The notes beneath the pieces were generated by a model that saw only the letters and a list, made by a program, of their open reading frames with translations, was not told where the DNA came from and made no database searches. Positions 27,673-35,692 of a stretch of 64,000 nucleotides of DNA are shown here, in pieces. The translations under genes were made by a program, and so were the position numbers. The stretch is from Methanoflorens sp963701995 (lineage in GTDB: Archaea; Halobacteriota; Bog-38; Methanoflorentales; Methanoflorentaceae): NCBI GenBank assembly GCA_963701995.1, contig OY969693.1, forward strand, positions 1,240,001-1,304,000, given 5' to 3'. Within the stretch, counting starts at the first letter, position 1. The number at the start of each line of letters is the position of its first letter.

Positions 27673-28113
27673 CTACATCAGCCCGTCAAGAATCTCCACG
27701 GCATCCCGGATAAATCCCGGACAGCGTGCCGACATCACCTTGCGCTCCTTCGCTTCGGCAGCCTGCTGCGGGTCTGACAGGTTATATCCGAGCAGTCCTG
27801 TGCAATCGACCGTGCCTTTTCGCTTTACAAACTCCCTGATGAACTCTCCGACGACCTGAAAGGTTTTCTCTCGTGCAGCAGTGTCCTTTGCCTGTGTACC
27901 GCCGTATCGAAGACCGAGAATCATTACCGGACTCGAGACTTGCCCGCAGAGATTGTCCGTACGGGCAATGCCCGCGCCAAACCCCTGCGCGAGGCGCAGC
28001 GCGGTATCTCGGTCGAGCCCGAAGTCCGGTGCGAAGACCGAGAGCACGGCCTGCGCACAGTTAAAACCTTGATTGAAAAGAGTAACTGCTTCGTCTGCTT
28101 TTGTCATAGCCAT
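27673..28113 (-). CDS. C_GCAxxG_C_C family redox protein
   Basis: 146 aa from ATG 28113 (MAMTKADEAVTLF). It carries the defining pattern GFNCAQAVLSVFA, with Cys in DNLCGQVSS, in VDCTGLLGY and in SARCPGFI. These small proteins probably bind a metal or Fe-S centre and often sit beside transporters or redox enzymes. It is divergent from the thioredoxin operon at 28293, with an ArsR-type operator between them, so it could belong to the same regulon. Confidence 0.85.
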   Translation of the reverse strand: MAMTKADEAVTLFNQGFNCAQAVLSVFAPDFGLDRDTALRLAQGFGAGIARTDNLCGQVSSPVMILGLRYGGTQAKDTAAREKTFQVVGEFIREFVKRKGTVDCTGLLGYNLSDPQQAAEAKERKVMSARCPGFIRDAVEILDGLM

Positions 28114-28233
28114 CCATCTTAGATTAAGAATGATAACGATGACGCTTGAGACTATGCGAGTTCGTTTCACCAACGAATCGAATGATTCATGTCGCAGCTT
28201 TCTAAGACGCGAATCCACAACTATTTATAATAT

Positions 28234-28253
28234 CGATATATGCAAATATGTAG
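28234..28253. promoter_or_regulatory. ArsR-type operator 1
   Basis: Half-sites CGATATAT and ATATGTAG are separated by GCAA. It is the weakest dyad of five sites sharing an 8-4-8 layout. It lies 40 bases before the thioredoxin-like gene and 120 bases before the divergent C_GCAxxG_C_C gene. Confidence 0.65.
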
Positions 28254-28292
28254 ATATAAATCGCGCGTTGTAAGACGCGAAAGGGTAACGTC

Positions 28293-28550
28293 GTGGAAGT
28301 CAAGATTCTGGGAATGGGATGCGCAAGGTGCAACAGCCTTGAAAAGATGGTTCGCGACGTGGTCGCCGAACAAGACATTGACGCTACAGTGAATAAGGTC
28401 ACGCAACAGCGGGACATATTAGCATACCCTGTTTTGGCGGTTCCTGCGCTAGTCATAAATGAAGAGGTCAAGGCGTTCGGTCGCCTGCCAAGTCGAAAAG
28501 AGATTGCGGATTGGCTTATCCAAGCACAGCAAACCCAAGCGAAACAATGA
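28293..28550 (+). CDS. redox-active disulfide protein (MTH895/TM0996 type thioredoxin)
   Basis: An 85-aa thioredoxin-fold protein of the archaeal redox-active disulfide protein 2 type. Its active site is GMGCARCNSLEKM (residues 7-19) and its cis-Pro loop is VLAVPALVINEE. GTG 28293 is the start. Its TGA overlaps the ATG of the next gene (ATGA). Together with the lipoprotein thioredoxin and CcdA it forms a three-gene disulfide relay behind an ArsR-type operator. Confidence 0.88.
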   Translation: MEVKILGMGCARCNSLEKMVRDVVAEQDIDATVNKVTQQRDILAYPVLAVPALVINEEVKAFGRLPSRKEIADWLIQAQQTQAKQ

Positions 28551-28981
28551 ATGATAATCTAAAAAAGTTAGCATCTTTAGCTTTGCTGAGCGTTCTCATA
28601 ATAAGTATTAGCGGCTGTACTGCCCAAACCTCGGGAGACTCCGCAAAGCTGAGCTTCGTCACGGGCACGTCGCACCCCTCTGACATAACTACTCTCTTGA
28701 AAAAAGGGCCAGTCCTGTTGTACTTCGGAGGCAACTGCACGACCTGTGCGGAGATGAAGGTCATCATTTCACACCTCGAGAGTCAGTATAAGGGAACTGA
28801 AGTCACGATACTGCGGATTGACCCGCTACTGGATAGAACGGGTAAAGCTACGAATTATGGCGTGACGACCATCCCGGAATCGATAGTAATACGGAGTGAT
28901 GGCGCCGTTGCCAAGAGCATTGGACTAACAGATGAGCAAACCCTGACAAACACGATTGAGGACGCGCGACAATGGAAGTAA
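28547..28981 (+). CDS. lipoprotein thioredoxin-fold protein
   Basis: 144 aa from ATG 28547. An N-terminal signal peptide ends in lipobox ISISGCTAQ (Cys near residue 22), so it is exported and probably lipid-anchored. The mature part is a thioredoxin domain with active site FGGNCTTCAEMKVI and cis-Pro in VTTIPESIV. It overlaps CcdA by 10 bases. A likely role is passing electrons received from CcdA to an extracytoplasmic partner. Confidence 0.85.
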   Translation: MNDNLKKLASLALLSVLIISISGCTAQTSGDSAKLSFVTGTSHPSDITTLLKKGPVLLYFGGNCTTCAEMKVIISHLESQYKGTEVTILRIDPLLDRTGKATNYGVTTIPESIVIRSDGAVAKSIGLTDEQTLTNTIEDARQWK

Positions 28982-29625
28982 ACCCTTTGATCGCTTTTGG
29001 AGCGGGACTTGTCAGCGTCTTCTCCCCGTGCGTACTTATCGTGCTTCCAGCGGTCATGGCATCATCGACGGACCGTGGGAGATGGCGACCGCTCGCAATA
29101 GTTCTGGGGCTTAGTGCATCGTTCACCGCAATGGGGTTGCTGGCGTCCGCATTCGGCTCAGTATTTCAGAGCGTCAAAGGGTATCTGGACGTAATTGCCA
29201 TAATCATCGTGATGGTCATTGGCGTGTGGATGTTGTTCGACTTGCACTTACCGTATAACGCTCCACGACTGGGATTTGTCGACGCTGTCTCGAAACGATC
29301 GTATGGCCTCCCGAGTGAAGGGGTCATCAGCGGCTTGTTGCTCGGAATGTCGCTTGGGATCGTCTGGTTACCGTGCACCGGTGCTGTGTTAGGCGCGATA
29401 CTTACGTGGGTCGCAGCACGTGGAAATGTGCTAACTGGTGGCCTCCTTCTCCTGGTATACTCGCTCGGGTTCGCTGTCCCGATGCTAGCCGTTGCGTACT
29501 CGACGAAGGTGTCATCAACTCTCGTTGCCAAGACTGCAAACACTATTTGGATAAAACGAGCCGCAGGATTGGTCCTCCTTATCGTCGGCGTCTACCTGAT
29601 AAACCAGCGTTTTTTATTCTATTAG
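28972..29625 (+). CDS. CcdA-type transmembrane electron carrier
   Basis: A 217-aa membrane protein with about six helices. Two conserved Cys-Pro sites face each other across the fold: FSPCVLIVLPAVM (near residue 20) and VWLPCTGAVLGAIL (near 133). These define the DsbD/CcdA family that moves reducing equivalents from cytosolic thioredoxin to exported thioredoxins. The two genes upstream supply both partners. Confidence 0.92.
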   Translation: MEVNPLIAFGAGLVSVFSPCVLIVLPAVMASSTDRGRWRPLAIVLGLSASFTAMGLLASAFGSVFQSVKGYLDVIAIIIVMVIGVWMLFDLHLPYNAPRLGFVDAVSKRSYGLPSEGVISGLLLGMSLGIVWLPCTGAVLGAILTWVAARGNVLTGGLLLLVYSLGFAVPMLAVAYSTKVSSTLVAKTANTIWIKRAAGLVLLIVGVYLINQRFLFY

Positions 29626-29693
29626 GCTGAGAAGTTTGCTCGTGATACTGACGCACGAAGTAGTGGCACATCTTCTGGAGGTCCAAAGTCAGC

Positions 29694-30521
29694 GTGAACG
29701 CTTATGAAGCCTCCTACTACCCGACAGATCAAAGGAAGCAATACGAGAGACGAGCTTTTCAAGCTGATCTCCTCAAGCTTACTGTCGCGATTGTTGCTGA
29801 GTTGGTTATTTTTCTTCTCTGGTTTGATGGACCGGCAAGAGAGCGCTATGAAATCCTCGTCCACGTAGCGCTGCCCATATGCATCGTCCTCCCGATCCTC
29901 AATTATCGCTACCTAATTTTGGTACCCTTTATAGCATTCTTACCCGACGTTGCACGAGCGTTCGGCATCGGCATCTCACATTCCCTCGCTCTACTGCCGA
30001 TCGTCTTCCTCGCAGCCTCCGTGCCTTTCGTGCGTCGCCCGAAGACTGCACTAATCGCAGGTTACGCAGCATTTGCCATCGTGGCCAGTCATCTCATCAT
30101 TGATTCACGTAAGTATGCAATTACTGAAAATGTCGCCGGATATCCGTGGAGCGATCTAGTGCTTTATGCACTCCTTTTAACCGTCCTCGGCTTTTTGCTT
30201 GTGCAGGTCTTGCGTTTCGGGGACGGCCATGGGCCTGGAGACAGCAGTTCAAGCAATAGGACTTCGCTCAGCGACGAGTCCCGGGTAGTTCATCACACGG
30301 ATGGTAACCTATCAAGCCTTAACTCAAGGCCGCGGCGATCGAGAAGGATAGAGGTAACTGAACCCGAAGGGACCGCCGAGATATCGGAAGTCAATAAGGC
30401 GAAGGATCCTTCGAGTTCGGCTGATGATAAGCTGCAATTTGATTATGACGGGTTTGTTGTCGGGGATGTGACCTCAAAAAAGGCGTTGAGGAGCAAGATA
30501 CGGGGTAAGAAAGGCTCATAG
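29694..30521 (+). CDS. membrane protein, weakly DUF457/YdjM-like
   Basis: 275 aa from GTG 29694. About five hydrophobic segments lie between residues 28 and 178, then a hydrophilic Ser-rich charged tail of about 95 residues. FLPDVAR, GIGISHSLALLP and VASHLIID recall the LPD, SHS and HxxxD motifs of DUF457 (YdjM-like) membrane hydrolases, but the match is weak. It lies 68 bases after ccdA and may or may not be in that operon. Confidence 0.55.
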   Translation: MNAYEASYYPTDQRKQYERRAFQADLLKLTVAIVAELVIFLLWFDGPARERYEILVHVALPICIVLPILNYRYLILVPFIAFLPDVARAFGIGISHSLALLPIVFLAASVPFVRRPKTALIAGYAAFAIVASHLIIDSRKYAITENVAGYPWSDLVLYALLLTVLGFLLVQVLRFGDGHGPGDSSSSNRTSLSDESRVVHHTDGNLSSLNSRPRRSRRIEVTEPEGTAEISEVNKAKDPSSSADDKLQFDYDGFVVGDVTSKKALRSKIRGKKGS

Positions 30522-30636
30522 ATGCTCTTTATCACGCAATCGCTTTTGATGCTGACTTAAGGAGCGCCTATTTGGCTGGGTAGCATGCGTCACGCTTTCC
30601 ATCTATTTTTTTGCCTAGGTACGTGTTCGCTGGCTC

Positions 30637-31167
30637 TTACGTTGCCGAGTCTGGCAAAAACTCCTTTAATTTGGAGCGATTTACCTCAAATTCCTTTTTG
30701 AAAAGTGGTGGACATTGGGTTAATTTCACTTTGTCATAAACCAAGTTTAAAGCGAAGGCCAGACAGGTTAGTTCCCCACACCCTTTACAGTTGTTTCCTG
30801 GAAGCAGTTTATAGATATCAAGAGGTCGGGGCATCGATCTGCTGTGATAGATCGGTGTGATACACTCTCTATTCGCATAAGTCTCATTCACAATCTCTTT
30901 CAATTCTTCAACAACCAACCTTGCTTCATTTTCATCTTCCAGTTTGGTGATCGCAATCTGTTGTGGCCTGAAGGTAATTAAGCGCCCTTCTCTCTTCACG
31001 GTTAAAATCTTCTCATTCTGATCATACTGCAATCCTTTCAGAACGGTGTTGAGATAGGGAAGTACCTCGCTAATGTCTTCAGATAGATCCACGAGTGCGT
31101 TCACCTCTTGAGATGACGGACAACAGTCTGAGAGAACTAACCTCAAAGTATAGTCTCTATGTAACAT
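30637..31167 (-). CDS. 4Fe-4S (CdhD/AcsC-type) domain protein
   Basis: 176 aa. The C-terminal part has YKLLPGNNCKGCGELTCLAFALNLV and a later Cys in LTQCPPLF, the four-Cys Fe-S motif of the corrinoid iron-sulfur protein large subunit (PF04060-like). The N-terminal 110 residues, starting MLHRDYTLRLVLSDCCPSSQ, are not recognised and carry a CC pair. Such stand-alone modules are found beside metal/metalloid and corrinoid genes. Function unknown. Confidence 0.75.
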   Translation of the reverse strand: MLHRDYTLRLVLSDCCPSSQEVNALVDLSEDISEVLPYLNTVLKGLQYDQNEKILTVKREGRLITFRPQQIAITKLEDENEARLVVEELKEIVNETYANRECITPIYHSRSMPRPLDIYKLLPGNNCKGCGELTCLAFALNLVYDKVKLTQCPPLFKKEFEVNRSKLKEFLPDSAT

Positions 31168-31273
31168 TTTTTCTCTTCTCGACGGTGATCAGCGGCTTAA
31201 CGTAATAATCTGTTCACAAGGGCTAGTAATACAGTCACCGATGCGGGGCGCTCGGGCACAAAAGCGAAAGGCA

Positions 31274-31597
31274 TCAAAAAATTCGCATTTTCTTACTCAT
31301 CACTTTCTGTTTAACCATATCTAAGGCGGTTTCTAGTGCGCCCTTGACAGCTTCATCTTCTTCAGCTTTCAACGCGTAGGTGAGGGGTGCCGTCGCGCTC
31401 ATATCGCCTATAATCCCCAGCGCAAGAGCAACATGCACACGCACGTCTGTATCACTATCTTTTAACGCGCGTGTCAAGGGTTCAACCGCCTGCACTTCTT
31501 CCAGCTCTCCGAGAGTCTCTGCAGCTCTCTTCCGAACGGCCGGGCTTCGATCATTCAATGCAGCAATTAACGCAGTAATAGTTGGTGCAGTTGTCAT
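31274..31597 (-). CDS. HEAT-repeat (PBS lyase-like) protein
   Basis: A 107-aa protein made of about three HEAT-like repeats of about 31 residues: TALIAALNDRSPAVRKRAAETLGEL, QAVEPLTRALKDSDTDVRVHVALALGII and TAPLTYALKAEEDEAVKGALETAL. These are protein-binding scaffolds. Its start is 49 bases from a perfect ArsR-type dyad (31646-31665), placing it in the arsenic regulon. The partner is unknown. Confidence 0.85.
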   Translation of the reverse strand: MTTAPTITALIAALNDRSPAVRKRAAETLGELEEVQAVEPLTRALKDSDTDVRVHVALALGIIGDMSATAPLTYALKAEEDEAVKGALETALDMVKQKVMSKKMRIF

Positions 31598-31645
31598 TGT
31601 GCTCGCATCGTTAGAAACTGAATGCGCTGTCTAGCAATATTGCAT

Positions 31646-31665
31646 TGATATATTGTCATATATCA
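31646..31665. promoter_or_regulatory. ArsR-type operator 2 (perfect dyad)
   Basis: TGATATAT and ATATATCA flank TGTC, a perfect 8-bp inverted repeat with a 4-nt spacer. It lies upstream of the minus-strand HEAT gene and would cover its TATA region. Confidence 0.75.
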
Positions 31666-31817
31666 ATATTCTTGATGAGAAGTTGAAGCATCAATTACAA
31701 CCATCAAACGCGACCCTCCTGACGATCTGCGCTGTATTTACATGCGATTCATTGTACGAACAAACGAGGGGTCGCCAAACGCAAGAAAGTGTTCATTAGT
31801 ATGATGTAAAAATTCGA

Positions 31818-31837
31818 ACATATATGATCATATATTT
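31818..31837. promoter_or_regulatory. ArsR-type operator 3 at arsR promoter
   Basis: ACATATAT and ATATATTT flank GATC. The inner 16 bases ATATATGATCATATAT are a perfect palindrome. It overlaps the likely TATA box (ATATTTATA, about 31832-31840) of arsR, 37 bases before the ATG, as expected for autorepression by blocking TBP. Confidence 0.75.
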
Positions 31838-31873
31838 ATACCTTTAACAAAATGTATCTTTTAGGCGACGGTT

Positions 31874-32251
31874 ATGAAGATCGACAATCCGATTAAATCG
31901 CTTCAAAACTTCGCAGAGGCATACAACATCGACGTCGAGGAGCGTCAACTTACGCTAAAGGAAATTGCCGAGGAGATTAACGCGCGTGACACATACAAAC
32001 AGGCACGCACCCTCAAGGCTGTAGCCGATCCAACAAGACTTAAAATCATCAAAGCTCTGAGACAACATGAGCTCTGCGTTTGCGAGCTTATGCTACTTCT
32101 TGATGCACAGCAGTCTGCTGTGTCACACCACCTGCGCATACTCAAAGACGCCAACCTCGTAGTGGAACGACGCCAAGGCAAATGGACCTTCCACCGACTT
32201 GCGGGCGATCGTCTTGGAACGCTTTTAGAAGCGCTCGACGAGTTGGAGTAG
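31874..32251 (+). CDS. arsR: ArsR-family arsenite-responsive repressor
   Basis: 125 aa with a roughly 40-residue N-terminal extension before the winged-helix domain (VADPTRLKIIKAL...). The metalloid-binding motif is ELCVCEL (Cys68 and Cys70) at the start of helix alpha-3. The recognition helix is QQSAVSHHLRILKDA, and the wing is ERRQGKWTFHRL. As(III) binding to these thiolates should release it from operators. It is preceded by operator 3 and is probably the regulator of all five sites. Confidence 0.92.
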   Translation: MKIDNPIKSLQNFAEAYNIDVEERQLTLKEIAEEINARDTYKQARTLKAVADPTRLKIIKALRQHELCVCELMLLLDAQQSAVSHHLRILKDANLVVERRQGKWTFHRLAGDRLGTLLEALDELE

Positions 32252-32379
32252 CGCGCGAGTATAGCTCAGCTCTGATCAATTTCTTCACAATGCAGCGCCC
32301 CTTCTGATCGGTTTTTTGAACGTCGTTTTTTTTTGCTAGGCGAGAGATCAGCGCTATTGTAGGGGCTTTTTCAAAACAT

Positions 32380-32399
32380 TGATATATGTTGATATATCG
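32380..32399. promoter_or_regulatory. ArsR-type operator 4
   Basis: TGATATAT and ATATATCG flank GTTG, matching in seven of eight dyad positions. It stands about 100 bases upstream of the broken DUF2703 gene. Confidence 0.7.
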
Positions 32400-32502
32400 A
32401 TATCTAAGTAGACTGCAATGACAAATCGCCGACGAACGAAGCTGTTTCCGGTCTGGTCTCAATTGCAGTTAGTGTTGCAGGAACACCTAACAGATTTTTC
32501 AG

Positions 32503-32939
32503 ATGGATACTATGATACAATCGCTTGCACGATGCATCATTGTAGAGCACTTTCACGCCGTCAAGGAACAAGCGGAAGTCGACGCTCAATATGAAACGAC
32601 AGAGCTCAGCTTACGCAACGTCGTGCATGAGCTCCAGGACGTTTAGATGGGGCTGCTCTCATTACGTTGCGCGAGGTTACCGTGAGAGAAGGAGATAGCC
32701 GGCTTACGGCTGGCAAGAATGCGAATACGCTGCTTACTTGCGAAGAGCTAGGAATTGCCAGCTTACCGCTGGATAGAATCCTTAACCCCACCTTTCAAAT
32801 GGGTTGCTGTGTCGGGTGCCCGTATCAAGCAAACTCTGAGGTGTGCTGCAGGACTTTTATGCGTGGAGAACTTGATTCAATCTCGGGGTCTATGGCGCTT
32901 ATAGTCGCGGCGATATTGAAGTTGACATTCTGTTCATAA
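32503..32939 (+). pseudogene. DUF2703 family gene, frameshifted
   Basis: Two frames together resemble DUF2703 (thioredoxin-like Cys-rich proteins seen in arsenic loci). ATG 32503-32646 gives EQAEVDAQYETTELSL, like the first half. The frame open from about 32631 to 32939 gives NTLLTCEELGIASLPLDRIL, MGCCVGCPYQ and VCCRTFMRG, like the C-terminal Cys cluster. A -1/+1 shift between about 32605 and 32660 separates them, and the usual N-terminal CPRC pair is not seen. The second frame could still be expressed from TTG 32667 as a 90-aa Cys-rich protein. Confidence 0.55.
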
Positions 32940-33004
32940 GAGGTTTACAAAGAGCCGTTGCCAAAGATTTCTTGAGAAAAAGGTATCACTAAGTTATTAC
33001 ATAT

Positions 33005-33024
33005 CTATATATGTTCATATGTCA
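33005..33024. promoter_or_regulatory. ArsR-type operator 5 at arsDA promoter
   Basis: CTATATAT and ATATGTCA flank GTTC, the same 8-4-8 layout. It lies 95 bases before arsD and would control the arsD-arsA-(35363)-acr3 operon. Confidence 0.7.
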
Positions 33025-33118
33025 CATCTGATAAAGATAGGGGTTCCAAATATCCTCACTTAACGTCCAAGGTGATGATTGTATAGAAAAAATTGATCTA
33101 ATCGTATACGAAGGTGCT

Positions 33119-33412
33119 ATGTGCTGTTCTACAGGAATCTGCGGCCCAGAACCGGACAAAGTGCTTATTGAATTCAATGAGACGCTGCAAAAAATACAGC
33201 GTGAGTTTAACCACGTAAATGTAGTGAGGGCCAGCATATCCTTTAACGTAAACATGTTTCTCGAAAAGAACGAGATTATTGAATTAGTCAAAGAACATGG
33301 GCCGGATATTTTGCCCATTACGACGATTAACGGGAGTATCATTGCCAAACAGCGCTATCTAACTTATGAGGAACTGAAAAAATCCTTTGAAGAGCGCGGA
33401 GCAGGAAAATGA
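33119..33412 (+). CDS. arsD: arsenite metallochaperone ArsD
   Basis: A 97-aa protein beginning MCCSTGICGPEPD. Cys2, Cys3 and Cys8 reproduce the CC-x4-C As(III) site of ArsD. The thioredoxin-like body continues with FNHVNVVRASISFNVNMFLEKNEII and ILPITTINGSIIAKQRYLTYEEL. ArsD hands As(III) or Sb(III) to ArsA. Its stop overlaps the arsA ATG by 4 bases (ATGA), consistent with the tight partnership. Confidence 0.95.
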   Translation: MCCSTGICGPEPDKVLIEFNETLQKIQREFNHVNVVRASISFNVNMFLEKNEIIELVKEHGPDILPITTINGSIIAKQRYLTYEELKKSFEERGAGK

Positions 33413-35256
33413 ACGAGTTGATCGAGCCAACACAACCGAGTAAGACAAAACTCCTATTTTTCAGCGGCAAAGGCGGTGTCGGCAAGAGCACTATGAGCTG
33501 CGCCACTGCTGTGTGGCTGGCGAAGAAAGGGTATAAGACAATCATCGTCACCACTGACCCTGCTCCCAACCTCTCTGACATATTTGGTCAAGATATCGGC
33601 CATAAGATTACCCCCATAACTGGGGTTGACAATCTGTCTGCCATTGAAATAGATCCAGATATTGCCTCTAACGAATACAGGGAGCGAATGATCGCTCCAC
33701 TGCGAGCACTCTTCGATGAAAAGAACTTGCAGGTGATGAAGGAGCAAATGAACAGTCCTTGTGTTGAAGAAGTTGCAGCGTTTGACAAGTTTATAGAGTT
33801 CATGGATGACCCTCTCTACGACGTTGTCGTGTTTGACACCGCGCCGACAGGACACACCATCAGATTGTTGGAACTTCCGAGCGGATGGTGTTCAGAACTG
33901 GAAAAAGGGGGGTCGACGTGCATAGGGCCGAGTTCCTCGTTGCAAGGGGCCAAGCTGAAGTACGAAAAAGCCATCGCACATCTGCAAGATAGGGATGGGA
34001 CATCCTTTATCTTTGTGCTCAGGCCAGAAAACTCATCGATTCTGGAAACGAAGCGAAGTGCTGCCGAACTGTCTAAATTGGGAATAACAACAACCTTTTT
34101 TATCGTTAACGGAATGCTGCCAGAAGCGGCTAGCACTGATAGCTTCTTCAAGAAGAAATGGGACGCTGAACAAGCTATAGTGAAGCGAATTGAAGACGAT
34201 TTTGAGGGAAAAAAGCTTTTTTACCCCCTAAGAGACTCCGAAGTCTCTGGACTAGTGTTGCTGGAATCAGTAGGACAGACTCTGTTCGAAAGTCGGAAAG
34301 ATGAGACGGTAGTCCGAGAAGAAATTGAGATTGATTCGTCAAAGGGAGAATATCAAACAGCATCCAGCGTGACGGGTGACAGTAAAGACTTGCTGCCCTT
34401 TTTCACTCCGGTTAACGAAACGCGCTATCTTTTCTTCACAGGTAAGGGTGGCGTCGGTAAGAGTACAGTTGCCTGCACAACCTCCGTTTATCTGGCAGAA
34501 AAAGGACTTAAGACGCTCATCGTGACGACAGACCCCGCATCTCATCTGCAGAATATCTTTGGGCAACCTATTCAGCCTGAACCGACCGCTATTGGTGGCT
34601 TTGATAATCTGTTTGCGGCGCGAATCGATCAAAAGAAGGCGTGGGAAGAATATAGCAAGCGAATACTAAAAGCAGTCGAAGATAAGGATGAAGAGATCAG
34701 AACCGCCGTTGAAGAGGACCTAAATTCCCCTTGCGCTCAGGAAATGGCCGCTTTTGAGAAATTTATGAGTTACTTTGAGCTGCACGACTATGACGTGTTG
34801 ATCTTCGATACAGCGCCGACAGGACACACGTTAAGACTGCTGGAGCTGCCTTCAGACTGGAAGGGGTTTATTGACTTGGGCACGTTAACAAAGAAAACCT
34901 CCGATGAGACGATGAACAAATACGCGCACGTTATTGAAGCGATGCGTAATCAAGAGAGATGCACGTTTGTATTTGTGGTGTACCCTGAGTATACCCCGAT
35001 GATGGAAGCGTGGAGAGCGTCAGAGGACCTGAAAAAGCAGGTCGGGATAGAGACCGCTTTGGTTGCCGTCAACTACGTACTCCCCGAGGAGTATGGAAGA
35101 AACGTCTTCTTTAACAACAGACGGAGACAGCAAAAAAAGTACATCGGAGAGATAAAACAGCGATTCAAGACGCCAATATTTACCATCCCCCTCTTAGATC
35201 ATGAGCCCGAAGGTCTGGCTGATCTCAAAAGGCTGCAGCAGGACGTTTTTAATTGA
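33409..35256 (+). CDS. arsA: arsenite-stimulated ATPase ArsA, two-domain
   Basis: A 615-aa tandem ATPase. Each half has a P-loop GKGGVGKST (residues 20-28 and 345-353) and a DTAPTGHT switch (near 143 and 467). Cys118 (NSPCVEE), Cys171 (GSTCIGP) and Cys442 (NSPCAQE) correspond to the three metalloid-binding cysteines of the bacterial plasmid-borne enzyme. It is therefore the full arsenic type, not the single-domain Get3 type. Downstream acr3 supplies the membrane exporter. Confidence 0.96.
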   Translation: MNELIEPTQPSKTKLLFFSGKGGVGKSTMSCATAVWLAKKGYKTIIVTTDPAPNLSDIFGQDIGHKITPITGVDNLSAIEIDPDIASNEYRERMIAPLRALFDEKNLQVMKEQMNSPCVEEVAAFDKFIEFMDDPLYDVVVFDTAPTGHTIRLLELPSGWCSELEKGGSTCIGPSSSLQGAKLKYEKAIAHLQDRDGTSFIFVLRPENSSILETKRSAAELSKLGITTTFFIVNGMLPEAASTDSFFKKKWDAEQAIVKRIEDDFEGKKLFYPLRDSEVSGLVLLESVGQTLFESRKDETVVREEIEIDSSKGEYQTASSVTGDSKDLLPFFTPVNETRYLFFTGKGGVGKSTVACTTSVYLAEKGLKTLIVTTDPASHLQNIFGQPIQPEPTAIGGFDNLFAARIDQKKAWEEYSKRILKAVEDKDEEIRTAVEEDLNSPCAQEMAAFEKFMSYFELHDYDVLIFDTAPTGHTLRLLELPSDWKGFIDLGTLTKKTSDETMNKYAHVIEAMRNQERCTFVFVVYPEYTPMMEAWRASEDLKKQVGIETALVAVNYVLPEEYGRNVFFNNRRRQQKKYIGEIKQRFKTPIFTIPLLDHEPEGLADLKRLQQDVFN

Positions 35257-35362
35257 ACGACTGTGCGGAAAATGAGCTTGCTTACAACAAAGTTGGGGAC
35301 AAACACCTTGTCTACCGGAACTATCGACCGTGTTATAGTTTCGGGTTCGGAGGGCGTGCCGA

Positions 35363-35605
35363 GTGGACTTAGACGTTAATATTGAAGCTCACGACCTGCT
35401 ATGGCGGCTTATGGAGCCTACGGTTAAAAAGCGTTATACTGAAAGCTACGGCGCAAGAAAGTCGCAGATAGTTGAGACTGAGATGGCTAAACTTGTCAAA
35501 TCCGGGCTCGTCTTAGAAACGGACAGTCAATTTGAGCTTACACCCAAAGGACACACACTCTATAATTTGTTGGCGAAAAAGAAAGGTTGTTGTCAACCTA
35601 TGTAA
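35363..35605 (+). CDS. small winged-helix-like protein in ars operon
   Basis: 80 aa from GTG 35363. The order of helices and a final LVLETDSQFELTPKGHTLYNLL wing suggest a winged-helix fold. It ends with KKKGCCQPM, a vicinal Cys pair that could bind As(III). I do not recognise a specific family. It lies between arsA and acr3 on the same strand. A second regulator or a metalloid sensor is possible but is inference. Confidence 0.6.
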   Translation: MDLDVNIEAHDLLWRLMEPTVKKRYTESYGARKSQIVETEMAKLVKSGLVLETDSQFELTPKGHTLYNLLAKKKGCCQPM

Positions 35606-35692
35606 TCGCTTAGATGCAATTGCTATCGCGAGCGGATGCTGTGATTCAAATTACGGGATTATTGAAAATGCGCGAAATGGGAGGTTTCTTAC

